In this document: positions 1-4,757 of the stretch, in pieces
How the letters are laid out: every line of letters starts with the position of its first letter
Numbering within the stretch: the stretch's first letter is position 1
Source of the DNA: Planctomycetaceae bacterium
GTDB lineage: Bacteria > Planctomycetota > Planctomycetia > Planctomycetales > Planctomycetaceae
Assembly: GCA_003503535.1 (NCBI GenBank)
Contig: DOCI01000282.1
Coordinates: 18,714-24,406, forward strand
DNA length: 5,693 bases
Direction: 5' to 3'
Program-made: the position numbers and the translations under genes
Notes under the pieces: model-generated
Databases searched by the model: none
The model's input: the letters and a program-made list of their open reading frames with translations, nothing else
Told to the model about the DNA's origin: nothing

Positions 1-2
1 AA

Positions 3-1055
3 GCCCGCAAAGAGTTCGTGCAGCAGATCCTCATCGACGCTGAACTGAACGATGTTTTCAGTTCAGATAACGTCGTGGCCGCATTGGATGCGGGCGTTGT
101 GACGGTCACTGAACCGACGCCGTCGCGGCAGACTCCACGCGGTCGCTGGTTCGCAGTCATGTTCTCCCTCGCAGCATTGGCGTTGACGACAATTGTGATC
201 ATTAACGGTCGGCAACCCGATTCCGGAATGGTCGCTTCGAATACGAATACGCCGCTGAACCAGCAAGCGGACGTGGAGCGAGAGGTCGTACCGTCTGAAA
301 CAGTTCCTGCAACCGATATCCCGCCCGAACTGTCCGAGCAAGAACGCGAAGCTCTCAAAGAGCTTGCAGCCAGCGTCTTGTACAAGTTGTTTCCACCAGC
401 AGTTCAGTCGGCACGAGATTCGTCTAAACGATTTCAGTCGGGAAACAATTTGAAGGAGATTGTTAAGGCGTTTTACCGTTTTCACGAAAAACATGGGAGG
501 TTTCCGGCGCTGTACTCCACCGATGCATCCGGAAAGCCGTTGTTGAGCTGGCGAGTTCATCTGCTCCCGTATCTTGAGAATGAAGAACTGTATCGTCGCT
601 TTCGACTCGATGACCCCTGGGACTCTGAGCACAATCGTGCCCTCTTGAGTGAGATGCCGACCGTTTACCGTTGTCCGGAAACCGCTGACGACCTTTACGT
701 GACGAACTATCTGGCCATCTCGTCTGAATCCTCGATCCTGATTCCGCCGGCGCAGGCGATGTTTGGGGCGACAACGCCACTTGGAATCTCAAAGAAGCAG
801 GTCACTGACGGGACATCGAATACGATCGCCATCGTCGAGGTCAGCGATGGCCGGGCATGTGAGTGGACACGACCGCAGGACTTTCTTGTGGTTGCCGATA
901 TGCCTCTCAACGGGCTGGGCCATGCCAGAGACCCCAAAGTATTTCTGACAGCCTTTGGTGATGGTTCTACGAGATTTCTCAGCAGAGACCTCAATCTGAA
1001 GACGTTTCTCGGCCTCACAACGCGTAACGGTGGGGAACCAGTTGATTTACCTTAA
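3..1055 (+). CDS. DUF1559 domain protein with cytoplasmic N-terminal region and one membrane helix (5' partial)
   Basis: The frame is open to the left edge, so the gene starts upstream. A GTG at 18 is in frame, but the preceding codons (ARKEF) continue naturally into VQQILIDAEL, so it is probably not the start. The stretch ARKEFVQQILIDAELNDVF resembles the N-terminal region of planctomycete FecR/anti-sigma-like proteins. Numbering from the GTG: one membrane helix at about 44-63, a Pro/Thr/Glu-rich linker to about 140, then a DUF1559 domain. Domain landmarks are NNLKEI (143), HGRFP (159-163), LSWRVHLLPYLE (176-187), WDSEHN (201), YRCP (217), TDGTSNT (263-269) and H302 with FGDGS (313-317) near the C-terminus. 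DUF1559 proteins usually have a pilin-like N-terminal helix; here the domain sits behind a central helix, so it should be extracytoplasmic. Its function is unknown. The family call is firm; the FecR-like reading of the N-terminus is inference. Confidence 0.9.
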   Translation, partial: ARKEFVQQILIDAELNDVFSSDNVVAALDAGVVTVTEPTPSRQTPRGRWFAVMFSLAALALTTIVIINGRQPDSGMVASNTNTPLNQQADVEREVVPSETVPATDIPPELSEQEREALKELAASVLYKLFPPAVQSARDSSKRFQSGNNLKEIVKAFYRFHEKHGRFPALYSTDASGKPLLSWRVHLLPYLENEELYRRFRLDDPWDSEHNRALLSEMPTVYRCPETADDLYVTNYLAISSESSILIPPAQAMFGATTPLGISKKQVTDGTSNTIAIVEVSDGRACEWTRPQDFLVVADMPLNGLGHARDPKVFLTAFGDGSTRFLSRDLNLKTFLGLTTRNGGEPVDLP

Positions 1056-1061
1056 CCCCAT

Positions 1062-1080
1062 CTGAACGAGGAGTGTTCAG
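1062..1080 (+). terminator. Weak hairpin after the DUF1559 gene
   Basis: CTGAAC (1062-1067) and GTTCAG (1075-1080) form a perfect 6-bp stem with a 7-nt loop, starting 7 nt after the DUF1559 stop codon. There is no T-tract, so it is at best a weak or factor-dependent terminator, or a mRNA 3'-end structure. Confidence 0.25.
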
Positions 1081-1193
1081 GAGCATTAAGCACTTCCCGC
1101 CTCCCCTATACTGGCGTTCGTTGGATCGCTCGGCCATAGGTTTCAAAACCACAAGTGATGCTCACTCAACTGCTATCTGTCCATTTTGCATAG

Positions 1194-1559
1194 ATGTGTA
1201 ACCCCATGCCAATCTGTCCGAATTGCGAATCGATAGTCGAATTCAAAGGAGGGATGGTCTACCAGAAGTGTAACTTCGATTTCAAAGAGTACTGGCTCAT
1301 TCCGCATAGCCTGTTGCGTTTCAAGTTTCAGCGGAGCCAGCGGACTCCGGCGAATTTCGCCAAGACTACGTTTTGGCTATTTGTTCCAACCGTTGTCTGC
1401 GCGGCGATGGACTTCAGTGTTGCGATGTTTGTCGTCATTACGATCCCGGTAGCAACATTATTCACGTTTCGTCCTAGTGTGGCTTTATTTAAGAACGACC
1501 ATCTACGTGAGATTGCCGAGGAATCTCGTAACGATCTCGACAATGATTCGACGGAATAA
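1194..1559 (+). CDS. Small zinc-ribbon-like membrane protein, unrecognised
   Basis: A 121-residue protein that I cannot assign to a named family. A CPNC knuckle (C8, C11) is followed by a single further cysteine, C26, in YQKCNF. That gives half a zinc ribbon plus one ligand; C2 could supply the fourth if translation starts at 1194. Two hydrophobic segments at about 59-73 and 74-92 form a membrane hairpin, and the tail is acidic (NDLDNDSTE). ATG 1194 follows directly on an in-frame TAG; ATG 1206 (MPICPNC) is a plausible alternative start and removes C2. Neither has a Shine-Dalgarno sequence. It lies between the DUF1559 gene and the immunity-like genes on the same strand, 138 bp from the former. 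A membrane-located accessory or immunity-type role is possible but unproven. The cysteine knuckle and clean membrane hairpin favour a real gene over a chance frame. Confidence 0.6.
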   Translation: MCNPMPICPNCESIVEFKGGMVYQKCNFDFKEYWLIPHSLLRFKFQRSQRTPANFAKTTFWLFVPTVVCAAMDFSVAMFVVITIPVATLFTFRPSVALFKNDHLREIAEESRNDLDNDSTE

Positions 1560-1624
1560 CGTTATGATAAGCGCACAGGCCTGCTCCCCTCGCACTAACG
1601 AGAAGCGAAGGAAGTCGACAGCTG

Positions 1625-1792
1625 CTACTGCGAACGGGACGTGCCAATATGTGTTATCACGCAGCCTGCGGGATTCCCATCAACCTGCGCCGAATCGCCA
1701 GAAACAAATCCATTAGTAAAGGACAAGTTGGTTGTGCTTGGACACTCGAAGACAGAGTCCATCCAGTTGCCGCCATTGCCCAGCACTGGATA
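1625..1792 (-). pseudogene. Coding remnant, copy 1 of a duplicated fragment
   Basis: An open minus-strand stretch of 55 codons with no start codon near its 5' end. It follows a TAG (1793-1795) and stops at TAG 1625-1627. It contains GGNWMDSVFECPSTTNL and FTNGFVSGDSAQ. Positions 1672-1783 match 2337-2446. Over the gap-free 95 nt (1672-1766 against 2337-2431) I count 14 differences. In this frame 8 fall at third codon positions, 6 of them silent and 2 Asp/Glu swaps. This pattern shows past selection as protein in this frame. I do not recognise the parent protein. The 5' end abuts the upstream region of the oppositely oriented WapI-type gene, so the parent reading frame was cut there. It is probably dead; a small expressed peptide cannot be excluded. 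Confidence 0.6.
1672..1783. repeat. Direct repeat, left copy (~110 bp, ~85% identical to 2337-2446)
   Basis: The pair lies in the same orientation 665 bp apart, one on either side of the WapI-type immunity gene. There are no gaps across the first 95 nt and 14 mismatches; the right end then differs by one inserted base. The repeat coincides with the coding remnant described at 1625-1792. Confidence 0.8.
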
Positions 1793-1827
1793 CTAAGTAT
1801 TTTTCTTGTTGCTTAGATTAATTCGTA

Positions 1828-2265
1828 ATGAGCGTACTTCCAATGACATCATTCACCTTGGGAAACTATGGAAGCGATCAAGTGATCGTTCGAATTTCCG
1901 GAAGACCGGATGCACAAGACGATTGGCTGGATGCCTCAATTTCCGTGCGTGCTGGCTCGTTTTCTGCTTCGATTCCTGTATCGCTTTCCACATGTGATTT
2001 TCGACCATTCCGCGAGCAGCTCGAAGCACTTTATCAAACGCTCGATGGCAAAGCGGCCTTCAATACACGGGAACAACAACTGGGAATCGTTTGCCGCGGA
2101 AATGGCATTGGCGGAATCGCGGTTGAAGGTGTCACCAACGATCAGGTTTCAGACGGAAACACGCTACGGTTTCAATTCAGCATCGACCAGTCGTTTCTAC
2201 CAGCGATTATCGAGGACTTGCGTGAAATCGAAGCGGCATTTCCGAACAGAGTACATCCTCCATGA
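1828..2265 (+). CDS. WapI-type immunity protein (orphan)
   Basis: A 145-residue soluble protein with no signal peptide or membrane helix. It matches the pattern I know for the WapI family of immunity proteins, which protect cells from the toxic C-termini of WapI/Rhs-like contact-dependent toxins. Matching elements are RPDAQDDWLDASISVRAGSF (26-45), an amphipathic stretch FREQLEALYQTLDGKAAF (61-78), TREQQLGI (80-87), a Gly-rich G-x-G-x-I turn, and the terminal FQFSIDQSFLPAIIEDL with AAFPNR. Length is normal for the family. The first ATG is 1828; ATG 1843 (residue 6) could also serve, and neither has a Shine-Dalgarno sequence. No toxin gene lies upstream. The gene sits between two copies of a coding fragment on the other strand, so it looks like a stranded or horizontally moved immunity gene. 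The family assignment comes from memory of the pattern; the toxin it would counter is unknown. Confidence 0.72.
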   Translation: MSVLPMTSFTLGNYGSDQVIVRISGRPDAQDDWLDASISVRAGSFSASIPVSLSTCDFRPFREQLEALYQTLDGKAAFNTREQQLGIVCRGNGIGGIAVEGVTNDQVSDGNTLRFQFSIDQSFLPAIIEDLREIEAAFPNRVHPP

Positions 2266-2334
2266 ATTCGCCAATGTGTCGGCTTTCGTGGAAACTGAAT
2301 CAAAATCAATGCCCAAGGCTTCGATGTGACCTCA

Positions 2335-2457
2335 CAGACTCCCTTCAATCTGCGCCGGCTCGCTAGAAACGAATCCATTGGTGAAGTACAAGTTGGTTGT
2401 GCTGGGACACTCGAAGACGGAATCCCTCCAGTTGCCACCTCTGCCAGTTGAACGCGC
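2335..2457 (-). pseudogene. Coding remnant, copy 2 of a duplicated fragment
   Basis: A minus-strand open stretch of 41 codons containing GGNWRDSVFECPSTTNL and FTNGFVSSEPAQIEGSL, ending at TGA 2332-2334. It is the partner of the fragment at 1625-1792, but ends about 14 codons earlier. It begins directly after the TAG (2458-2460) of the neighbouring minus-strand immunity-like gene and is in the same frame, so readthrough of that TAG would append it to the protein. No start codon lies at its 5' end. The likeliest reading is the tail of a lost gene fused to the end of the immunity-like gene by rearrangement. I cannot name the parent family. Confidence 0.6.
2337..2446. repeat. Direct repeat, right copy (~110 bp, ~85% identical to 1672-1783)
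   Basis: Right-hand member of the pair flanking the WapI-type gene, same orientation as the left copy. The shared core includes 24 bp identical in both copies apart from a single G/T difference (around ACAAGTTGGTTGTGC and GGACACTCGAAGAC). Confidence 0.8.
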
Positions 2458-2886
2458 CTAACTGCTTCTCCGTCGCTGGCGATACTGGCGTTGCTCCGCC
2501 ACCGAAGCAGGTGAGATGTCCGGTCCAGAGTCGAATATATTGACTGTCGGTCCTCCCCATCCATCGCGGGGATCGCTCAATCGATACGCGATAATGCCAT
2601 CGGACATTTCCACAGCCATGCCGGACACCTGCACTTCAGGGCAAGCTCCGAAGCAGAGTGGCACCAGCCCAAGCGGCTCAAGCTGCTCTCGAACGGCGGC
2701 GAACGCGTGGTACACGGAGCGATCGGTCGCCTCAAAATTGCCATCTGGCCATACGATTTGAACCTTGCACTGGCGCGACCACCCGCCTGCGGGCTCGTCT
2801 TGATGTGTGACACTGACCTCAGCTGTGGCCGGGATCTTAATCCCCGTCGAGTCCTCGAGGTCGATTTGGTAAATCTCAGCTTCCAT
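2458..2886 (-). CDS. Immunity-protein-like hypothetical protein
   Basis: A 142-residue soluble protein starting at ATG 2886, with no Shine-Dalgarno sequence. The C-terminal half, PLCFGACPEVQVSGMAVEMS (76-95), then IIAYRLSDPR (98-107) and TVNIFDSGPDISPASVAEQR (114-133), matches an uncharacterised pattern I associate with small proteins in immunity arrays of polymorphic-toxin loci. In those, PLC[FY]GA..., a GM motif, Y-R and IFD-x-G...P-x-SV-x-EQR recur. The N-terminal half (DLEDSTGIKIPATAEVSV, SVYHAFAAVREQLEPLGL) looks like a compact alpha/beta fold. The tail QRQYRQRRRSS is very basic and abrupt, and the next codon after the stop belongs to a foreign coding fragment in the same frame, so the natural C-terminus may have been replaced. 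It is transcribed toward the plus-strand WapI-type gene. A real gene is likely; its immunity role is inference from similarity and neighbourhood. Confidence 0.72.
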   Translation of the reverse strand: MEAEIYQIDLEDSTGIKIPATAEVSVTHQDEPAGGWSRQCKVQIVWPDGNFEATDRSVYHAFAAVREQLEPLGLVPLCFGACPEVQVSGMAVEMSDGIIAYRLSDPRDGWGGPTVNIFDSGPDISPASVAEQRQYRQRRRSS

Positions 2887-3501
2887 ACCGTCGCATCATA
2901 CGACACGACCAAGCAAACTCTCAAAGGTTCAACGGCCACGATTTGCATGACCGTCCGAAAACTCTCCGATTGGGACTCGAACCACGGCAGAGAAAGCGTC
3001 GGCAAAAGAAATACGATCGAATGATGAAGCCGAGGGGCGTGCTCAAACGTGAAATGCTCAAATAACTTACGTAGAACTACGTGCCATTCGAGGGCGTGAC
3101 CTGAGCGCGCAACCGACGCATTGCCTTACCCGCTTCAGTGTCCCAGACTGAAAGAATAAATTTCAATTGCATCATGAATGCGAATTCCGCAGATTGAGTT
3201 ATCTCGCCAAGGATGATTGTGCCGACAGCAACCCGTTCGGCTTTCATTCGGCCACCCAGCAAGCAAGTGTGTCTGAACTAGTGATAGTTCCGCGTGGTAT
3301 GCCTCCTCCCCACCGGCTCGGGAAGTACCTAAGAGGGGGGGGTATGTGCCAAGGAGGCCTCTGCTGAAGGGAAGTAAGCTGATTTCCTGCAAATCCTGTT
3401 GAACCTGACTGGATGTCTCTGCGAGCCTGAGGTAACTGATGGTCGTCGCCGGTCCGAAGGGCTGGCTTATCACCATCACCTTGATAATGAGGATGACCTC
3501 C
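2887..3501. other. 615-bp region without a convincing gene
   Basis: No frame on either strand here has codon use or motifs that persuade me. The open frames are low-complexity or antisense to the HARE-HTH gene. It does hold inverted repeats: ACGTAG-AA-CTACGT (3069-3082), GAACTA-GTGA-TAGTTC (3275-3290), and a nested pair GCCTCC (3302-3307)/GGAGGC (3352-3357) enclosing a C4...G8 pairing. It should contain the promoters of the flanking, divergently oriented genes (2458-2886 on minus and 3502-3885 on plus), but I see no clear -35/-10 pair. Confidence 0.5.
3275..3357. other. Nested inverted repeats, possible structured RNA or binding site
   Basis: GAACTA/TAGTTC is a perfect 6-bp stem closed by GTGA, which would be a GNRA-type tetraloop in RNA. 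Just downstream, GCCTCC pairs with GGAGGC 44 nt later. Inside it, CCCC can pair with part of a run of eight G (about 3335-3342), and CCG/CGG lies innermost. It lies about 150-230 nt upstream of the HARE-HTH start, so it could belong to a leader or an upstream remnant. Strand and function cannot be decided. Confidence 0.3.
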
Positions 3502-3885
3502 ATGGCTACCAGGAAGAGAACAACCGCAGCACCCAAACCCCGCAAAAATGCCTTGGGTGGGGAATTGAAACCCGTAAAGCGTTCCCGCAAAACCACCAAA
3601 GCAAAGCCTTCGCAGCCTACCGAGAAGAAGGAACAAACGTCGTCCCCTCGACCCGGATTGAGCCTGCTCGAGGCAGCCCACCAGATTCTGCAACAGGCCA
3701 GTCAACCGATGACCTGCCGCCAGCTGGTCGAGGCGGCCGCGAATCAGGGCTTGTGGTCAAGCCCCGCTGGCAAGACCCCGCACAACACGCTTTACACCTC
3801 CATCCTCCGGGAGATCAATACCCAGGGGGACGCGTCGCGGTTTGTGAAGATTGATCGCGGACAATTCGCAACCTCTGGCAAATAG
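3502..3885 (+). CDS. Basic HARE-HTH winged-helix protein
   Basis: 127 residues if ATG 3502 is the start. Residues 1-50 are a disordered Lys/Arg/Pro/Thr-rich tail (RKRTTAAPKPRK, KRSRKTTKAK) suited to non-specific DNA contact. Residues 52-127 form a HARE-HTH domain: SLLEAAHQILQQASQPMTCR, then QLVEAAANQGLW, then SSPAGKTPHNTLYTSILREI and a wing with SRFVKIDRGQFA. The GKTP-x-x-TLY-x-x-ILREI signature and the closing basic F-x-K-x-x-x-GQFA strand are diagnostic. This domain occurs in chromatin factors, in RNA polymerase delta-type proteins and beside restriction enzymes, where it is thought to bind DNA. An in-frame ATG at 3439 would add 21 hydrophobic residues. I prefer 3502 because GAGG lies at 3489-3492, nine bases upstream, and the basic tail then starts the protein. 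The next gene follows after 9 bp, so the two are co-translated. Confidence 0.85.
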   Translation: MATRKRTTAAPKPRKNALGGELKPVKRSRKTTKAKPSQPTEKKEQTSSPRPGLSLLEAAHQILQQASQPMTCRQLVEAAANQGLWSSPAGKTPHNTLYTSILREINTQGDASRFVKIDRGQFATSGK

Positions 3886-3889
3886 GAGA
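3884..3889 (+). promoter_or_regulatory. Ribosome binding site deciding the TTG start of the 64-residue protein
   Basis: AGGAGA overlaps the TAG stop of the HARE-HTH gene and lies 5 nt before TTG 3895. This supports an unusual start codon and translational coupling. Confidence 0.7.
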
Positions 3890-3894
3890 ATCCC

Positions 3895-4089
3895 TTGACC
3901 ACATCTCCCCATACCTCCGAAGAACGAATTGCCGACGTATTGCGGCTGGTCGCATCACGACTTGAGCTGGCTGTTGATTCAGGGCGACGTTCGATGCGTA
4001 TTGATGCTAACGATCTGTTGGAGACATTGCTGGCGGTCGCTGATGAACTCGATCCACCGATCCCGGAGTTCGGACCAGAACCGGAGTAG
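3895..4089 (+). CDS. Small acidic helical protein coupled to the HARE-HTH gene
   Basis: 64 residues starting at TTG, supported by AGGAGA at 3884-3889 and by the 9-bp gap to the preceding stop. No ATG is available nearby in frame. It predicts as two amphipathic helices: ERIADVLRLVASRLELAVDS (10-29), and DANDLLETLLAVADELDPP (37-55) after a basic link, GRRSMRI. The tail is acidic and proline-rich (IPEFGPEPE). There are no cysteines and no membrane segment. I do not recognise the family. Its acidity contrasts with the strongly basic HARE-HTH partner, and two-helix size plus coupling suggest a dimerising partner or modulator that masks or tunes the DNA-binding protein. That is inference from charge and gene order only. 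Confidence 0.72.
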   Translation: MTTSPHTSEERIADVLRLVASRLELAVDSGRRSMRIDANDLLETLLAVADELDPPIPEFGPEPE

Positions 4090-4107
4090 ATCGACTACCC
4101 GGAACAC

Positions 4108-4137
4108 AACGCCCCACGTTCGCCACGTGTGGGCGTT
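4108..4137 (+). terminator. Hairpin terminator after the HARE-HTH operon
   Basis: AACGCCCCACGT (4108-4119) pairs with ACGTGTGGGCGTT (4125-4137), leaving one bulged base and a 5-nt loop (TCGCC). It lies 19 nt after the stop of the 64-residue gene. The following bases TTGGGCGTTTGG are T-rich in patches but are not a clean U-tract. The stem is strong and well placed, so termination is likely. Confidence 0.65.
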
Positions 4138-4418
4138 TGGGCGTTTGGTCGTTGTAGTGGGGTTAATGCGCCAATGCGGGGGTCAACGCGACACGGGCCA
4201 ATGTGGGAAACGATGCCCAACTTATGCCATGAATCAATTGAATCGACGCTCCCTGCTGGGCTTCCAACAGTTGCATGGCCAATCGGTCACCAATTCAAGG
4301 AGGGTGGACGATATCGTCCATTGAGCATCCGCAAAACAGATCAAAAGGCTAAGGAATTACTTCGGCTGCCACGTCAAAGTGAAGAATTGCGATATCAGCA
4401 GCTACTCAAATCATGTTC
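4138..4418. other. Non-coding stretch between the HARE-HTH operon and the RHH-like gene
   Basis: I see no credible gene. One plus-strand open frame (4129-4479) begins inside the terminator hairpin and runs antisense into the RHH-like gene. The stretch carries AAGGAGG (4297-4303), a textbook Shine-Dalgarno string, but no usable start codon follows at the right distance. A perfect 16-bp palindrome lies at 4305-4320. Confidence 0.5.
4305..4320. repeat. Perfect 16-bp palindrome
   Basis: TGGACGATATCGTCCA reads identically on both strands, with no spacer. The flanking bases (G and T) do not extend it. In a non-coding gap near a serine recombinase and an RHH-like regulator, it could be an operator or part of a recombination core. 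That use is inference. Confidence 0.6.
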
Positions 4419-4589
4419 TCACTTTTTCTTTTTCTGTGCGTCTTGCTCATCCATTCTGTCGCACGCTTCATCAACTTGAATTCTTACCCAGTCTGCAAGC
4501 GTGCGTTTATCCTCTGCCGCACGTTGCTCCCATCGGGCACGCTGGTCTGCTGACAATCGGATATGGACCTGCTCTGTTTTCATTGACAT
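4419..4589 (-). CDS. Ribbon-helix-helix-like small DNA-binding protein
   Basis: 56 residues, start ATG 4589 (or ATG 4583, residue 3), stop TGA 4419-4421. The layout fits the Arc/MetJ-type ribbon-helix-helix fold. A short strand with alternating side chains, EQVHIRLS (6-13), is followed by helix [17 protein letters not shown] (14-29), a turn at T30-L31, and helix [16 protein letters not shown] (32-46). A charged tail ends in KKKK. The sequence also resembles small CopG/MobC-like proteins of mobile elements. There is no Shine-Dalgarno sequence. It is transcribed away from the serine recombinase across a 168-bp spacer, the usual arrangement for a repressor of its own gene and of the integrase. 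The fold call is from motif reading and is fairly secure; target and partner are inference. No toxin gene is adjacent, since its downstream side is non-coding. Confidence 0.78.
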   Translation of the reverse strand: MSMKTEQVHIRLSADQRARWEQRAAEDKRTLADWVRIQVDEACDRMDEQDAQKKKK

Positions 4590-4757
4590 GTTTGAAATTT
4601 ACGAAACCCATTGAATGACGGTCAATTCCGCTGGTATCCATTGGATTCCTACGTGTTATTCTGGTACACAATGGATGCGTGAATTGTGGCAGGTTCCCAT
4701 TCACAACTCAATTAAGTTTTCGGTGTCAGAATTCAGTTAATAGAGGTAGAAACAGGA
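4590..4757. promoter_or_regulatory. Divergent control region with repeats between the RHH-like gene and the recombinase
   Basis: This 168-bp AT-rich spacer must contain both promoters. It holds a direct repeat of pattern CTGGTA-NN-CA-W-TGGA at 4631-4645 and 4661-4675, matching at 12 of 15 positions and spaced exactly 30 bp apart, about three helical turns. CCATTG occurs at 4608-4613 and 4638-4643, also 30 bp apart, and inverted (CAATGG) at 4669-4674. Two inverted repeats are present: ATTGA/TCAAT (4610-4614/4622-4626) and GTGAAT/ATTCAC (4679-4684/4699-4704). A possible sigma70-type promoter for the recombinase is TTGGAT (4641) with TACACA (4665), 18-bp spacing, overlapping the repeats. Confidence 0.5.

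Noticed and set aside
1246..1256. AAAGGAGGG followed by ATG 1254 as an internal start in the zinc-ribbon gene
   Set aside because: The spacing is only about one base, too short for initiation, and it would delete the CPNC motif.
2330..2460. GCCTAAC (2455-2461 area) beside a ~110-bp repeat, suggesting integron attC sites and gene cassettes
   Set aside because: No partner GTTRRRY core lies at attC distance in the right order, neighbouring genes are in opposite orientations, and the repeat diverges in a codon-like manner rather than keeping a folded structure.
2962..2986. Minus-strand GGTTCGAGTCCCAATC, resembling the T-loop and 3' end of a tRNA, possibly an integration scar
   Set aside because: The bases beside the loop do not form the 5-bp T stem (cgtgg against cccaa), and no matching acceptor strand, D-arm or anticodon arm lies upstream on the minus strand.
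3069..3082. ACGTAG-AA-CTACGT inverted repeat
   Set aside because: It is short and single, and not placed at a recognisable promoter, so it is listed only within the non-coding region.
3439..3501. Longer start for the HARE-HTH protein at ATG 3439
   Set aside because: It would add a hydrophobic segment without a ribosome site in front, while ATG 3502 has GAGG at good spacing and begins with a typical basic tail.
3135..3599. Minus-strand open frame with a hydrophobic stretch (VVLFLVAMEVILIIKVMVIS)
   Set aside because: Its hydrophobic part is the complement of the Lys/Arg-rich tail of the HARE-HTH gene and its remainder lacks a recognisable domain, so it is most likely an antisense shadow.
4129..4479. 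Plus-strand open frame of 116 codons
   Set aside because: It starts inside the terminator hairpin, has no ribosome site at its start, contains low-complexity F/S/C stretches, and is antisense to the clear RHH-like gene.
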